Source of the DNA: Sinorhizobium arboris LMG 14919
GTDB lineage: Bacteria > Pseudomonadota > Alphaproteobacteria > Rhizobiales > Rhizobiaceae
Direction: 5' to 3'
Length of the DNA: 64,000 bases
Assembly (NCBI RefSeq): GCF_000427465.1
Contig: NZ_ATYB01000014.1
Coordinates: 1,201,570-1,265,569, forward strand
In this document: positions 45,748 to 55,874 of the stretch, in pieces
How positions within the stretch are numbered: the stretch's first letter is position 1
How the letters are laid out: each line of letters begins with the position of its first letter
Notes under the pieces: model-generated
Told to the model about the DNA's origin: nothing
The model's input: only the letters and a program-made list of their open reading frames with translations
Database searches by the model: none
Program-made: the position numbers and the translations under genes

Positions 45748-47091
45748 ATGCCAATCAACATCACCATGCCGGCCCTCTCTCCGACGATGGAAGAAGGCAA
45801 TCTGGCCAAGTGGCTGGTCAAGGAAGGCGACAAGGTCAAGTCCGGCGATGTGATCGCCGAGATCGAGACCGACAAGGCGACGATGGAAGTGGAAGCCGTC
45901 GATGAGGGAACGGTCGCCAAGATCGTCGTTCCCGCCGGCACCGAAGGCGTCAAGGTCAATGCGCTGATCGCGGTTCTCGCCGCCGAGGGCGAAGACGTCG
46001 CTACCGCCGCCAAAGGCGGCAACGGCGCAGCGGGAGCAGCCTCCGCGCCGAAGCCGCAGGAACCGGCCGAAACGGCACCGGCCGGTGCTCCGGCACCCGC
46101 TGCAGCACCGGCGCCGCAAGCTGCTGCTCCGGCTTCTCCGGCGCACGCCGATGGCGAAGGCAAACGCATCTTTTCGTCGCCGCTGGCACGCCGCCTCGCG
46201 AAGGAGGCAGGAATCGACCTTTCGGCGATCACCGGTTCCGGACCGCATGGCCGCGTCGTCAAGAAGGACGTCGAGGCAGCCGTTTCCGGTGGCGCCGCCA
46301 AACCCGCCGCCGCGCCGGCAGCAGCTCCGGCACCGGCGACGCTCGCCAAGGGTGCGTCGGAAGACGCCGTTCTCAAGCTTTTCGAGCCGGGCTCCTACGA
46401 ACTCGTGCCGCATGACGGAATGCGCAAGACGATCGCCAAGCGCCTCGTGGAATCGAAGCAGACGATCCCGCATTTCTATGTTTCGGTCGATTGCGAGCTC
46501 GACGCGCTCCTGGCGCTGCGGGCCCAGCTCAATTCCGCAGCACCTGAAAAGGACGGCAAGCCGGTCTACAAGCTTTCCGTCAACGACATGGTGATCAAGG
46601 CACTTGCGCTGGCGCTGCGCGACGTTCCGGATGCGAATGTGTCCTGGACCGATCAGAACATGGTCAAGCACAGGCACGCGGACGTCGGCGTTGCCGTCTC
46701 CATTCCCGGCGGCCTGATCACGCCGATCGTCCGCCAGGCGGAGTTGAAGAGCCTCTCGGCGATCTCCAACGAGATGAAGGACCTCGGCAAGCGCGCAAAG
46801 GAGCGCAAGCTGAAGCCGGAAGAATATCAGGGCGGCACCACTGCCGTCTCCAATATGGGCATGATGGGCGTCAAGGACTTCGCCGCCGTCGTCAATCCGC
46901 CGCACGCGACTATTCTCGCGGTCGGCGCCGGCGAGGAGCGCGTCGTCGTCAAGAACAAGCAGATGGTCATCGCCAATGTAATGACCGTCACGCTTTCGAC
47001 CGACCATCGCTGTGTCGATGGTGCGCTCGGCGCCGAACTGCTCGCCGCCTTCAAACGCTACATCGAAAATCCGATGGGCATGCTCGTCTGA
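45748..47091 (+). CDS. pdhC: Dihydrolipoamide acetyltransferase, E2 of pyruvate dehydrogenase
   Basis: The 447-residue E2 core passes acetyl from lipoate to CoA. Domains: one lipoyl domain (1-77, Lys43 in DKATMEVE), an Ala/Pro linker, the peripheral-subunit binding domain (about 139-176, [33 protein letters not shown]), a second linker, and the catalytic domain (about 215-447) with the active-site [18 protein letters not shown]. It starts 13 bp after pdhB. A stem-loop without a long T tail lies just after the stop and may reduce readthrough into the esterase gene. Confidence 0.96.
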   Translation: MPINITMPALSPTMEEGNLAKWLVKEGDKVKSGDVIAEIETDKATMEVEAVDEGTVAKIVVPAGTEGVKVNALIAVLAAEGEDVATAAKGGNGAAGAASAPKPQEPAETAPAGAPAPAAAPAPQAAAPASPAHADGEGKRIFSSPLARRLAKEAGIDLSAITGSGPHGRVVKKDVEAAVSGGAAKPAAAPAAAPAPATLAKGASEDAVLKLFEPGSYELVPHDGMRKTIAKRLVESKQTIPHFYVSVDCELDALLALRAQLNSAAPEKDGKPVYKLSVNDMVIKALALALRDVPDANVSWTDQNMVKHRHADVGVAVSIPGGLITPIVRQAELKSLSAISNEMKDLGKRAKERKLKPEEYQGGTTAVSNMGMMGVKDFAAVVNPPHATILAVGAGEERVVVKNKQMVIANVMTVTLSTDHRCVDGALGAELLAAFKRYIENPMGMLV

Positions 47092-47100
47092 TGCGATCCG

Positions 47101-47120
47101 GACCGGCTTTCCAGCCGGTC
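47101..47120 (+). terminator. Intercistronic hairpin after pdhC (weak terminator or processing site)
   Basis: GACCGGCT (47101-47108) and AGCCGGTC (47113-47120) form a perfect 8-bp stem with a TTCC loop. It is followed by CTTCCCCTCT, not a T run, so full termination is unlikely; attenuation or 3' end protection is more likely. Confidence 0.5.
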
Positions 47121-47147
47121 CTTCCCCTCTGAAAAGCGAGTAGGCAG

Positions 47148-47789
47148 ATGAAGACAGTCCTTTGCTACGGTGACAGTCTGACCTGGGGCTACGATGCAAG
47201 CGGTTCCGGCCGGCATAGGCTGGAGGATCGTTGGCCGAGCGTGCTGCAGAAGGCGCTCGGTTCGGGCGTGCACGTCATTGCCGAAGGATTGAACGGCCGC
47301 ACGACCGCCTATGACGATCATCTCGCCGATTGCGACCGCAATGGCGCGCGTGTGCTGCCGACGGTCCTGCACACGCATGCGCCGCTCGATCTCATCGTCC
47401 TCATGCTCGGCTCGAACGACATGAAGCCGGTCGTGCACGGAACCGCCTTCGGTGCGGTGAAGGGCATCGAGCGTCTCGTCAATCTGGTGCGCAGACACGA
47501 CTGGCCGACGGCGGGCGAAGACCGCCCGGAGATACTCATCGTCTCGCCGCCGCCGCTCTGCGAAACCGCCAATGGTGCATTTGCAGCGATGTTCGCCGGT
47601 GGGGTCGAGCAATCGGCAATGCTGGCGCCTCTTTATCGCGATCTCGCCGACGAACTCGACTGCGGCTTTTTTGACGGCGGTTCAGTGGCCAGGACGACGC
47701 CGACCGACGGTGTCCACCTGGACGCAGAGAACACCCGGGCGATCGGCCGGGGATTGGAGCCCGTCGTGCGGATGATGCTCGGGCTCTGA
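47148..47789 (+). CDS. SGNH/GDSL hydrolase (arylesterase-like)
   Basis: The 213-residue enzyme has the SGNH blocks in order: block I CYGDSLTWGYD with the catalytic Ser, block II EGLNGRTT with Gly, block III LMLGSNDMKP with Asn, and block V DGVHLDAENTRAIG with Asp and His. It has no signal peptide, so it acts in the cytoplasm. Similar rhizobial proteins are annotated as arylesterases and hydrolyse small esters; the natural substrate is unknown. It is placed between pdhC and lpdA, 56 bp after pdhC, with the GNAT gene two bases downstream. Confidence 0.88.
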   Translation: MKTVLCYGDSLTWGYDASGSGRHRLEDRWPSVLQKALGSGVHVIAEGLNGRTTAYDDHLADCDRNGARVLPTVLHTHAPLDLIVLMLGSNDMKPVVHGTAFGAVKGIERLVNLVRRHDWPTAGEDRPEILIVSPPPLCETANGAFAAMFAGGVEQSAMLAPLYRDLADELDCGFFDGGSVARTTPTDGVHLDAENTRAIGRGLEPVVRMMLGL

Positions 47790-47791
47790 CG

Positions 47792-48373
47792 ATGGCGGCT
47801 GGCGCGACCCTCAGGCCCGCGAAACGAAGCGAGGCGGCGGAACTTGCGATCCTGATCGACATCGCCTCGCACGGATTTGCCTCGTGGCTCTGGTACGGCG
47901 GCGTCCTGAGCAAATCGGCGGAAACCGCTTTCGAGCATGGCCGTAACGTACTGCGGCGGGATGCCGGGCCCGGTACGTGGCGCGACGCGGTGGTGGCCGA
48001 AATAGGAGACGAGATCGTCGGCGTGTCGGTTTCGTATGGAATCGAATCATCGATCCTTTCGATCGAGCCGAAGCATCCGGTGCTTGCGCCCTTGCTTCTC
48101 CTTCAAAAGCAGGTGGTCGGTCACTGGTTCATCGATAGCCTCGGCGTCTACGGCCATCATCGCGGCGAAGGGATCGGTCGAGCGCTGCTCGTAAATGAGT
48201 TCTCCCGCGCTGGACAAGCGCCGGTGAGCCTGATCACCGAGAGCCACAATGAAAGGGCGCAGGCACTTTACAGGATGAACGGTTTCGAGGAGGTGGCGCG
48301 CGCCGAGGCTGTGCCGCTCTTCGAAGACAGCAGAAAACACGACTGGGTGCTTTTCACCCGCAACGTCGCTTGA
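47792..48373 (+). CDS. GNAT family N-acetyltransferase
   Basis: The 193-residue protein shows the GNAT acetyl-CoA loop HHRGEGIGRALLVNEFS (motif A) and SLITESHNERAQALYRMNGFEEV (motif B), with the front half RPAKRSEAAELAILIDIASHGFASWLW. The substrate amine is unknown. It begins two bases after the esterase stop and ends 17 bp before lpdA, so it is translated within the pyruvate dehydrogenase operon. No membrane segment or signal is present. Confidence 0.85.
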   Translation: MAAGATLRPAKRSEAAELAILIDIASHGFASWLWYGGVLSKSAETAFEHGRNVLRRDAGPGTWRDAVVAEIGDEIVGVSVSYGIESSILSIEPKHPVLAPLLLLQKQVVGHWFIDSLGVYGHHRGEGIGRALLVNEFSRAGQAPVSLITESHNERAQALYRMNGFEEVARAEAVPLFEDSRKHDWVLFTRNVA

Positions 48374-48390
48374 CCAAAGGTAGGATAAAC

Positions 48391-49836
48391 ATGGCTGAGA
48401 ATTACGACGTGATCGTTGTCGGTTCGGGTCCGGGCGGATATGTGACCGCCATTCGTTCGGCGCAACTGGGCTTGAAGACGGCGATCGTCGAGCGGGAACA
48501 TCTGGGCGGCATCTGCCTGAATTGGGGCTGCATTCCGACCAAGGCGCTTCTTCGCTCCGCCGAAATCCTCGACCATGCCAATCATGCCAAGAACTACGGC
48601 CTGACCCTCGAAGGCAAGATCACCGCCAGCGTCAAGGATGTCGTGGCCCGCTCACGCGCCGTCTCTGCGCGGCTGAACGGCGGCGTCGCTTTTCTGATGA
48701 AGAAGAACAAGGTGGACGTGATCTGGGGCGAGGCGAAGCTCACCAAGCCCGGTGAGATTGTGGTCGGCGCTCCGTCCAAGCCCGCCGTCCAGCCGCAGAA
48801 TCCGGTTCCGAAGGGCGTCAAGGGCGAGGGCACCTACACGGCAAAGCACATCATCGTCGCAACCGGCGCGCGCCCGCGCGCGCTCCCTGGCATCGAGCCC
48901 GACGGCAAGCTGATCTGGACCTATTTCGAGGCGATGAAGCCCGAGGAATTCCCTAAGTCGCTGCTGGTCATGGGCTCCGGCGCGATCGGTATCGAATTCG
49001 CGAGCTTTTACCGCTCGATGGGCGTCGACGTGACCGTCGTCGAACTGCTGCCGCAGATCATGCCGGTTGAGGATGCGGAAATCTCCGCATTCGCCCGCAA
49101 GCAGCTCGAAAAGCGCGGCCTGAAGATTATCACCGATGCCAAGGTGACCAAAGTCGAGAAGGGTGCGAACGACGTCACGGCGCATGTGGAGACGAAGGAC
49201 GGCAAGGTTACGCCGATCAAGGCTGACCGGCTGATCTCTGCCGTCGGCGTTCAGGGCAACGTCGAGAACCTCGGCCTCGAGGCTCTTGGCGTCAAGACCG
49301 ACCGAGGCTGCATCGTTGCCGATGGCTACGGCAGGACCAATGTCGCCGGCATCTACGCGATCGGCGACGTCGCCGGCCCGCCGATGCTGGCGCATAAGGC
49401 CGAGCATGAGGGCGTCATCTGCGTCGAGAAGATTGCCGGAGTTCCCGGTGTGCACGCACTCGACAAGGGCAAGATCCCCGGCTGCACCTATTGCGACCCG
49501 CAGGTCGCCTCCGTCGGCCTTACCGAGCAAAAGGCCAAGGAGCTTGGCCGCGAAATCCGCGTCGGCCGCTACAGCTTCGGAGCAAACGGCAAGGCGATCG
49601 CGCTCGGCGAAGACCAGGGCCTGATCAAGACCATCTTCGACAAGAAGACCGGCGAACTGCTCGGCGCGCATATGGTAGGCGCCGAAGTGACCGAACTCAT
49701 TCAGGGCTTCGTCGTTGCCATGAATCTCGAGACGACCGAAGAGGAGCTGATGCACACGGTGTTCCCGCATCCGACCCTTTCCGAGATGATGAAGGAAAGC
49801 GTGCTCGACGCCTATGGCAGGGTCTTGAACGCCTGA
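48391..49836 (+). CDS. lpdA: Dihydrolipoamide dehydrogenase (E3)
   Basis: The 481-residue flavoprotein reoxidises dihydrolipoamide for the pyruvate dehydrogenase complex, reducing NAD+. Motifs: the FAD fold VIVVGSGPGGYV, redox disulfide GGICLNWGCIPTKALL, NAD fold LLVMGSGAIGIEFASF, second FAD motif GIYAIGDVAGPPMLAHKAEHEG, and the interface active-site HPTLSEMM with the catalytic His. A segment with NPVPKGVKGEGTY (about 137-149) is a short insertion typical of this pdh-linked E3. AGGATAAAC precedes the ATG at 48391. Confidence 0.95.
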   Translation: MAENYDVIVVGSGPGGYVTAIRSAQLGLKTAIVEREHLGGICLNWGCIPTKALLRSAEILDHANHAKNYGLTLEGKITASVKDVVARSRAVSARLNGGVAFLMKKNKVDVIWGEAKLTKPGEIVVGAPSKPAVQPQNPVPKGVKGEGTYTAKHIIVATGARPRALPGIEPDGKLIWTYFEAMKPEEFPKSLLVMGSGAIGIEFASFYRSMGVDVTVVELLPQIMPVEDAEISAFARKQLEKRGLKIITDAKVTKVEKGANDVTAHVETKDGKVTPIKADRLISAVGVQGNVENLGLEALGVKTDRGCIVADGYGRTNVAGIYAIGDVAGPPMLAHKAEHEGVICVEKIAGVPGVHALDKGKIPGCTYCDPQVASVGLTEQKAKELGREIRVGRYSFGANGKAIALGEDQGLIKTIFDKKTGELLGAHMVGAEVTELIQGFVVAMNLETTEEELMHTVFPHPTLSEMMKESVLDAYGRVLNA

Positions 49837-49911
49837 TGACGCGCGGCCGCCTGGAACTTTCGACCTCTTCACGCATTGATTGCATGGCATTCACAATGCG
49901 GGGAGGTTCTG

Positions 49912-50163
49912 ATGAGCTTGAATGGCGTAGGTATTCTGGCGGCGATCATAATCGGCGGGCTGGCCGGTTGGCTGGCGGAGAAGTTCATGAACAGCCAGAT
50001 GGGGCTGTTCGCGAACATCATCCTCGGCATTATCGGCGCCGTCGTGCTGAATTTCATTCTCGCGGCCTTGGGCATGGCATATACGGGTTGGCTCGCCTAT
50101 CTCATCATCGGGTTCATCGGAGCCTGCCTGTTGATCGCGGCGGGCCGCGCCGTCCGAGGGTAG
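49912..50163 (+). CDS. GlsB/YeaQ/YmgE-family stress membrane protein
   Basis: The 83-residue protein is made of three hydrophobic helices with Gly-rich faces: GVGILAAIIIGGLAGWLAEKFMNSQMGLFANIILGIIGAVVLNFILAALGM and a last helix near 60-78. The GGLAGWLAEKF and ILGIIGAVVLN motifs are the family signature of the transglycosylase-associated/YeaQ group. It is an inner-membrane protein of unknown mechanism, often stress-linked. GGGGAGG precedes the ATG at 49912. A long-stem terminator lies 22 bp downstream. Confidence 0.85.
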   Translation: MSLNGVGILAAIIIGGLAGWLAEKFMNSQMGLFANIILGIIGAVVLNFILAALGMAYTGWLAYLIIGFIGACLLIAAGRAVRG

Positions 50164-50184
50164 GCTATTTCCCATTCGTTTCGG

Positions 50185-50218
50185 GTCAGGCTGCCATGCA
50201 AATGGCGGCCTGACTTTT
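50185..50218 (+). terminator. Rho-independent terminator between lpdA block and lipA
   Basis: A 13-bp stem GTCAGGCTGCCAT/ATGGCGGCCTGAC (one T-G pair; 50185-50197 and 50202-50214) closes on GCAA. It is followed by TTTTC. Confidence 0.85.
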
Positions 50219-50296
50219 CATGTCCGGCTGTTTATATAAGGCGACAAGGTGCGGACGGCCCTACGGCCGACTGCCCTCCACGACGAAGGAAGACAC

Positions 50297-51265
50297 ATGG
50301 TAACGGTTTTCGATGCCGTCTCGGATCGGGCGCAGCGTGTTCGCCACCCGGAAAAGGCTCACCGGCCTGACACCGAGGTCCTGCGCAAGCCGGACTGGAT
50401 ACGCGTGAAGGCGCCGACCTCGAAGGGGTACCAGGAGACCCGCTCGATCGTGAAGAGCCACAAGCTCGTTACGGTCTGCGAGGAGGCCGGGTGCCCTAAC
50501 ATCGGCGAGTGCTGGGACAAGAAGCACGCGACCTTCATGATTATGGGCGAGATCTGCACGCGTGCCTGTGCCTTCTGCAACGTCGCGACCGGCAGGCCCA
50601 ATGCCCTCGACCTGGACGAGCCCGCGAATGTCGCCAAGGCGGTGAAGCAGATGGGCCTGAGCCATGTCGTCATCACCTCCGTCGACCGCGACGACCTCGA
50701 CGACGGCGGCGCCGAGCATTTCGAGAAGGTCATCTTCGCTATCCGGGAAGCGTCGCCGGAAACCACGATCGAAATCCTGACGCCCGACTTCCTGCGCAAG
50801 CCCGGCGCGCTGGAACGGGTCGTGGCCGCCAAGCCGGACGTGTTCAATCATAACCTTGAAACGGTGCCGTCCAACTATCTGACGGTCAGACCGGGGGCAC
50901 GCTATTTCCATTCCATCCGGCTTCTGCAGCGCGTGAAGGAACTCGACCCGACCATGTTCACCAAGTCGGGCATCATGGTCGGCCTCGGCGAGGAGCGCAA
51001 CGAAGTGCTGCAACTGATGGACGACCTGCGTACGGCGGACGTCGACTTCCTGACGATCGGACAATATCTGCAGCCGACCCGCAAGCACCACAAGGTCGAG
51101 AAATTCGTCACCCCGGAGGAATTCAAGTCTTACGAGACGGTCGCCTATACCAAGGGCTTCCTGATGGTTTCCTCAAGCCCGCTGACCCGCTCGTCCCACC
51201 ACGCCGGCGACGACTTCGCCCGGCTGAAGGCGGCGCGGGAGAAGAAGCTGGCAGAGGCGGAGTAG
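50297..51265 (+). CDS. lipA: Lipoyl synthase
   Basis: The 322-residue radical-SAM enzyme inserts two sulfurs into octanoyl groups to form lipoate on E2 and other lipoyl domains. Two cluster sites are visible: the auxiliary cluster cysteines [12 protein letters not shown] with the C-terminal RSSHHAGDD serine motif, and the radical-[13 protein letters not shown] (CxxxCxxC). [11 protein letters not shown] and GLGEERNEV are family blocks. GAAGGAAGACAC precedes the ATG at 50297. Its place after pdhABC-lpdA fits its use on the two lipoyl domains there. Confidence 0.95.
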   Translation: MVTVFDAVSDRAQRVRHPEKAHRPDTEVLRKPDWIRVKAPTSKGYQETRSIVKSHKLVTVCEEAGCPNIGECWDKKHATFMIMGEICTRACAFCNVATGRPNALDLDEPANVAKAVKQMGLSHVVITSVDRDDLDDGGAEHFEKVIFAIREASPETTIEILTPDFLRKPGALERVVAAKPDVFNHNLETVPSNYLTVRPGARYFHSIRLLQRVKELDPTMFTKSGIMVGLGEERNEVLQLMDDLRTADVDFLTIGQYLQPTRKHHKVEKFVTPEEFKSYETVAYTKGFLMVSSSPLTRSSHHAGDDFARLKAAREKKLAEAE

Positions 51266-51288
51266 CGGTTGCTCATCCGGCCTGCCGG

Positions 51289-51319
51289 CCTCCTTCTCCC
51301 CGCAAATGGGGCGAAGGAG
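51289..51319. repeat. RIME-like hairpin, CTCCTTCTCCCC type
   Basis: CTCCTTCTCCCC (51289-51300) pairs with GGGGCGAAGGAG (51308-51319) with one mismatch. It shares its core with 42522 and 39182. Confidence 0.55.
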
Positions 51320-51403
51320 ACGTGCCGCAACGCTCCGATAAGAAGCCGGGCACAAATGCGGCGCCTCCTTGATCTTCCGGCCCTGCGGCCTTAACTCAAA
51401 TCC

Positions 51404-51853
51404 ATGCCCCATTTCGAAACCAACCACGTCGTCAAGCACTCGGCCGATCAGATGTTCGGTCTCGTCGCCGATGTCGAGCGCTATCCGGAGTTCCTGCCGC
51501 TTTGCGAAGCGTTGAGCGTGCGCTCGCGAAAGGAGCGCGACGGGAAGGTGCTGCTGCTTGCCGACATGACCGTGGGCTACAAGGCGATCCGCGAAACATT
51601 CACGACCCAGGTGCTCCTCAAGAGCGCCGAGCGGATCATCGACGTCAACTATATCGAAGGGCCGTTCAAGTATCTCGATAATGTCTGGCGCTTCGAGCCC
51701 GTGAACGAGAGCGAGTCGATCGTGCATTTCTGCATCGACTATGAATTCAAGAGCCGCCTCCTGGGCGCGCTCATGGGCTCGATGTTCGATCGTGCCTTCC
51801 GCATGTTCTCCGAAGCATTCGAAAAGCGGGCGGATGTTATCTACGGCGCGTGA
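51404..51853 (+). CDS. COQ10/RatA-like START-domain protein
   Basis: The 149-residue protein has the SRPBCC fold start MPHFETNHVVKHSADQMFGLVADVERYPEFLPLCEALSVRS, and the remaining beta strands end with LMGSMFDRAFRMFSEAFEKRAD. In alphaproteobacteria and mitochondria this is the COQ10 ubiquinone-binding family needed for efficient respiration; the enteric relative RatA binds ribosomes. No cysteine or catalytic motif is required. Its end overlaps the opposing cinA-like gene by 13 bp. Confidence 0.85.
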   Translation: MPHFETNHVVKHSADQMFGLVADVERYPEFLPLCEALSVRSRKERDGKVLLLADMTVGYKAIRETFTTQVLLKSAERIIDVNYIEGPFKYLDNVWRFEPVNESESIVHFCIDYEFKSRLLGALMGSMFDRAFRMFSEAFEKRADVIYGA

Positions 51854-52338
51854 GCCAATTCGGTGACCAGCTCGAGCGCCGTTCGCACTGTGGCAAGCCG
51901 CACCGCCGCCCGGCCAAGATTGCCGTAGCGCATTTCTCGATGAATGAGCGTGCCGTCGCGACCGGCAGCGGCCAGGTGGACGAGACCGACCGGCTTTTCG
52001 GCCGAGCCGCCGCCCGGGCCGGCTATGCCGGTGACGGCCACGGCGATATCGGCGGCCGAGTGCGAAACGGCCCCGCGGGCCATTTCCATTGCCGTCTCGC
52101 GCGAGACGGCTCCGCGTGTCGCGAGCGTTTCGAGGTTTACGCCCAGCATCTCGATCTTCGCTTCATTGGAATAGGTGACGAAGCCACGGTCGACGACGGA
52201 AGACGAGCCCGCGACTTCCGTCAGGACGCCGGCGATCAGTCCGCCGGTGCAGGACTCCGCCGTCGCAAGCTTGAGCCCGCGCGCGGTGAGGTCCTGAATT
52301 GTGGCGCGCGCCTTCCGCTCGATGTCAGCCGGCCACAT
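51841..52338 (-). CDS. CinA C-terminal family (nicotinamide-nucleotide amidohydrolase)
   Basis: The 165-residue protein is only the C-terminal CinA/PncC domain: KLATAESCTGGLIAGVLTEVAGSS holds the catalytic Ser, followed by FVTYSNEAKIEMLGV, GAVSRETAMEMARG and AVTGIAGPGGGSAEKPVGLVHLA. It converts nicotinamide mononucleotide to nicotinic acid mononucleotide, recycling pyridine nucleotides. The N-terminal molybdopterin-like CinA domain is absent. The ATG at 52338 overlaps the ispDF stop by one base, so it is translationally coupled behind ispDF. Confidence 0.88.
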   Translation of the reverse strand: MWPADIERKARATIQDLTARGLKLATAESCTGGLIAGVLTEVAGSSSVVDRGFVTYSNEAKIEMLGVNLETLATRGAVSRETAMEMARGAVSHSAADIAVAVTGIAGPGGGSAEKPVGLVHLAAAGRDGTLIHREMRYGNLGRAAVRLATVRTALELVTELAHAP

Positions 52339-53552
52339 CACGCTCCGCCCTGTGGCGCGTATACGACTGTCGCCGTGGCGATCGCCGCGATGCCTTCGTT
52401 GCGGCCGACAAAGCCAAGTTTCTCGTTGGTCGTCGCCTTGACAGAACAGCGATCGAGCGAAATGCCGAGCATCGATGCAAGATTTTCGCGCATCTTCTGA
52501 CGGTGCGGGCCGACCTTCGGCGCCTCGGCGATCAGCGATATGTCGGCATTGGTAATGGTGCCGCGGCGCTCGCGGACGATCCGCGCGGCGTGTTCGAGGA
52601 AGATGCGCGATGGCGCGCCCTTCCACTGCGGGTCGGAAGGCGGGAAGTGGTCGCCGATATCGCCGGCACCGCAGGTGGCGAGCAGTGCGTCAGTCAGGGC
52701 ATGCAGCGCGACATCCGCGTCGGAATGGCCGGAGAGCTTGCGGTTATGGGGAATGAAAACGCCGCAGAGCGTGACACCGTCGCCTTCGGTAAGCTGGTGT
52801 ACGTCGTAGCCATTGCCGGTTCGCACATCCGGTATTGTCGTGCGCGTCAGTTTCTCGTCTGCCATCGACAGGTCCCTTCGAAGCGTCAGTTTGAAATTAT
52901 CGGCGGATCCTTCCACCAGAAGGACGGGGATCCCGGCCCATTCGGCAATCGACGCGTCGTCCGTAAAATCGGTTCGGCCGCTTGCCGCCGCCTGCCGATG
53001 AGCGGAGAGGATCGCCCCGAGGCGGAAGCACTGTGGCGTCTGCGCGGCGTAAAGGCCGGTTCGCGGTACGGTTTCTGCGACATGGCCGTCGGCGGTCGCG
53101 CGCTTCAGCGTGTCGGCAACCGCAAGCGCCGGCAGGACGGCCCCGGCGCCGTCACAAAGCGCCGCCCGGCATCGATCGAGCAACAGGTGGTCGAAGAACG
53201 GGCGTACGGCGTCGTGGATCATCACCAGTTCGGCGCTTTGGGCGGCGATCGCTTCCAGGCCGGCGAGCACCGAAAGCTGGCGCGTCGCTCCGCCGTGGAC
53301 CACCGTCAGATCCAGTGTCCGGGCCATCCGCTTGCGGGCCGACGCAAACAGCTCTTCGTCTTCCGGGTGGATCACCACGACGACCTGTCCCGTTCCGGGC
53401 CATGTCGCGAAAATGTCAAGCGTATGGGCGATAACCGGGCGATCGCCGATCGTCCGGTATTGTTTCGGTCCCTCGGCCGACTGACCGGCGCGCTCGCCGC
53501 GGCCGGCCGCAACGATCACGACGCCACAGGACAACTGTTCTTCGCCTTGCAT
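52338..53552 (-). CDS. ispDF: Bifunctional IspD/IspF (MEP cytidylyltransferase / MECDP synthase)
   Basis: The 404-residue enzyme fuses two non-consecutive steps of the MEP isoprenoid pathway. IspD part (about 8-235): [39 protein letters not shown] and [12 protein letters not shown]. IspF part (about 245-404): [20 protein letters not shown] with metal ligands, [35 protein letters not shown] and [18 protein letters not shown]. The ATG at 53552 gives the usual fused length; in-frame Met codons at 53573, 53624 and 53675 are alternatives. It is divergent from dusB across a short promoter region. Confidence 0.94.
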   Translation of the reverse strand: MQGEEQLSCGVVIVAAGRGERAGQSAEGPKQYRTIGDRPVIAHTLDIFATWPGTGQVVVVIHPEDEELFASARKRMARTLDLTVVHGGATRQLSVLAGLEAIAAQSAELVMIHDAVRPFFDHLLLDRCRAALCDGAGAVLPALAVADTLKRATADGHVAETVPRTGLYAAQTPQCFRLGAILSAHRQAAASGRTDFTDDASIAEWAGIPVLLVEGSADNFKLTLRRDLSMADEKLTRTTIPDVRTGNGYDVHQLTEGDGVTLCGVFIPHNRKLSGHSDADVALHALTDALLATCGAGDIGDHFPPSDPQWKGAPSRIFLEHAARIVRERRGTITNADISLIAEAPKVGPHRQKMRENLASMLGISLDRCSVKATTNEKLGFVGRNEGIAAIATATVVYAPQGGA

Positions 53553-53715
53553 CTTCTGTATGTGGTCCCGCATTCGCCAATATTCGTCGTGATGTACCGC
53601 GAAGGTCCTGCCATGGCCAGCCATGCGAGGAATTTTGTCCCGCTTGTCGAAAACGCTTGGCAAGCAGACGAACAATGTCTAAAAATAGTGCAAGATTCTA
53701 GTGTGCCTGAAAGAT

Positions 53716-54729
53716 ATGCATTTGCCCTCAACGGCTTTTTCATCCTCGCTTCTGATCGGGAATGTCGGAATTCGCAATCGCGTAGCGCTCGCGCCCATGT
53801 CCGGCGTGACGGATTTGCCTTTTCGCCGGCTTGCCTGGCGTTTCGGTGCGGGTTTCGTCGTGACCGAGATGGTGGCGAGCCGCGAGCTGGTCGGCAATGC
53901 CTCCGAGTCCTGGGCGCGGCTGAAGAATTCCGGCATCGAACCGCACGTCGTGCAACTCGCCGGGCGTGAAGCGCACTGGATGGCCGAGGCGGCGAGGATC
54001 GTCGAGGCCAATGGCGCCGATATCATCGACATCAACATGGGCTGTCCTGCGAAGAAGGTCACCGGCGGCTATTCCGGATCTGCGCTGATGCGCAATCCCG
54101 ATCATGCGCTTTCGCTGATCGAAGCGACGGTAAAGGCAGCCACAGTCCCGGTCACGCTCAAGATGCGGCTTGGCTGGGATGAAAATTCGATCAATGCGCC
54201 GCTGATCGCCCGCAGGGCCGAGGACGCCGGTGTGAAGGCGATCACGATTCATGGGCGCACACGCATGCAATTCTACAACGGCAAGGCCGACTGGGATGCG
54301 ATCCGGGCCGTCCGCGAGGTGGTTTCCGTCCCGCTGATTGCCAATGGCGACGTGGATTCGGTGGCGGATGTGCAGGAGATCCTGCGCCGCTCGGGTGCGG
54401 ACGCCGTCATGGTCGGCCGGTCATGCCAGGGGCGGCCGTGGCATGCGGGCGTGCTGGCCGGCGCTGCTGCTCACCCGGATGCGTCGGGCATCGCCCAGAT
54501 ATTTGCGGAGCATTACGAAATGATGCTCGAATTCTATGGCGTGGAGGTTGGGCTTCGCACCGCCCGCAAACATGCCGGCTGGTATCTCGATCGTTTCGCG
54601 CCCGAGCTTCCCGCTTCGGAGAAGGCCGCGTTTCTGACATCGACGGACACGGATTTCGTACGCGACGGCGTGGTTGCCGCAATCGCTCGCTCCGGCGAAG
54701 CGGCGGCGAGGGAGGAGATTGCGGCATGA
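53716..54729 (+). CDS. dusB: tRNA-dihydrouridine synthase (NifR3/DusB type)
   Basis: The 337-residue FMN enzyme reduces uridine to dihydrouridine in tRNA. The TIM-barrel motifs are [37 protein letters not shown] with the catalytic Cys, [28 protein letters not shown] and IANGDVDS. The C-terminal helical domain begins near residue 250. GTG 53701 is an in-frame alternative. Its stop overlaps the ntrB start (ATGA). The old name nifR3 comes from this linkage with nitrogen regulation genes, which is widely conserved. Confidence 0.93.
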   Translation: MHLPSTAFSSSLLIGNVGIRNRVALAPMSGVTDLPFRRLAWRFGAGFVVTEMVASRELVGNASESWARLKNSGIEPHVVQLAGREAHWMAEAARIVEANGADIIDINMGCPAKKVTGGYSGSALMRNPDHALSLIEATVKAATVPVTLKMRLGWDENSINAPLIARRAEDAGVKAITIHGRTRMQFYNGKADWDAIRAVREVVSVPLIANGDVDSVADVQEILRRSGADAVMVGRSCQGRPWHAGVLAGAAAHPDASGIAQIFAEHYEMMLEFYGVEVGLRTARKHAGWYLDRFAPELPASEKAAFLTSTDTDFVRDGVVAAIARSGEAAAREEIAA

Positions 54730-55874
54730 CCGAAAAGGCAACGGCACCGATGGAGGGTGCCAACGATCTTTCCATGGCCGTGCTGAACGCGATTCAGAAT
54801 CCGGTCATCCTAGTGGACGAGAAGGGCTTCGTCGCCTTTGCGAACTGGGAGGCCGAATCTTTCTTCGGAGCCAGCGCCAACCATCTTGCGCGGCACGATA
54901 TCGGCGCTTTCATTCCATTCGGCAGTCCGCTCCTGACACTGATCGAGCAGGTCCGCGAGCGGCGCGCTCCGGTCAACGAGTACCGGGTCGATCTCAGTTC
55001 TCCGCGTCTTGGGGCCGACAAGCTCGTCGATCTCTATGTGGCTCCGGTTCTGTCGCAACCCGGATCGGTTGTGATCGTTTTCCAAGAGCGGTCCATGGCC
55101 GACAAGATCGACCGCCAGCTCACCCACCGCGCGGCAGCGCGGTCCGTCACCGGCCTTGCTTCGATGCTCGCCCACGAGATCAAGAACCCCCTTTCGGGTA
55201 TCCGTGGTGCCGCGCAACTTCTGGAAACCTCCGTCAATGACGAAGACCGTGCGCTTACAAGGCTGATCTGTGACGAGACAGACCGCATCGTTTCGCTGGT
55301 AGACCGGATGGAGGTGTTCTCCGACGAGCGCCCGGTCGACCGCGTGCCGCTCAACATCCATGCCGTACTCGATCACGTCAAGGCGATCGCCAAGGCCGGC
55401 TTTGCCCGCAGAATCAAAATCTCCGAGCATTACGATCCCTCGCTTCCCCCGGTCTTCGCGAACCGCGACCAGCTGGTCCAGGTGTTCCTGAACCTGATCA
55501 AGAACGCGGCCGAGGCGATCGGCGACAGGTCGGATGGCGAGATTCTGCTGACGACGGCCTACCGGCCGGGCATCCGCCTCTCGGTTGCCGGTACGCGTGA
55601 AAAAATCTCGCTGCCGCTGGAATTCTGCGTTCACGACAACGGGCCGGGCGTGCCCCCCGATCTGCTGCCGCATCTGTTCGATCCGTTCATTACCACCAAG
55701 ACGAACGGGTCCGGTCTCGGCCTGGCGCTCGTGGCCAAGATCATCGGCGGTCACGGCGGCATCGTCGAATGCGACAGCCAGCATAACCGCACGACCTTCC
55801 GCGTTCTGATGCCGGCGTCCAAAGGACTTGCGGCCGATGACGAAACTCCGATGACAAAAGGAACCAATGGATGA
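54726..55874 (+). CDS. ntrB: Nitrogen regulation sensor histidine kinase NtrB
   Basis: The 382-residue cytoplasmic kinase has a PAS domain (about 15-120, [29 protein letters not shown]), the dimerisation/H-box [23 protein letters not shown] with the phospho-acceptor His, and an ATPase domain with N-box [16 protein letters not shown]-boxes [22 protein letters not shown] and [18 protein letters not shown]. It controls NtrC phosphorylation in response to PII signals. It has no membrane segment. The start overlaps dusB and the stop overlaps ntrC, each by four bases. Confidence 0.95.
   Translation: MTEKATAPMEGANDLSMAVLNAIQNPVILVDEKGFVAFANWEAESFFGASANHLARHDIGAFIPFGSPLLTLIEQVRERRAPVNEYRVDLSSPRLGADKLVDLYVAPVLSQPGSVVIVFQERSMADKIDRQLTHRAAARSVTGLASMLAHEIKNPLSGIRGAAQLLETSVNDEDRALTRLICDETDRIVSLVDRMEVFSDERPVDRVPLNIHAVLDHVKAIAKAGFARRIKISEHYDPSLPPVFANRDQLVQVFLNLIKNAAEAIGDRSDGEILLTTAYRPGIRLSVAGTREKISLPLEFCVHDNGPGVPPDLLPHLFDPFITTKTNGSGLGLALVAKIIGGHGGIVECDSQHNRTTFRVLMPASKGLAADDETPMTKGTNG

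Noticed and set aside
44317..47199. 960-codon minus-strand open frame opposite pdhB and pdhC
   Set aside because: It is antisense to two certain genes; His/Arg/Asp-rich composition is typical of GC-rich shadow frames, and no ribosome site supports it.
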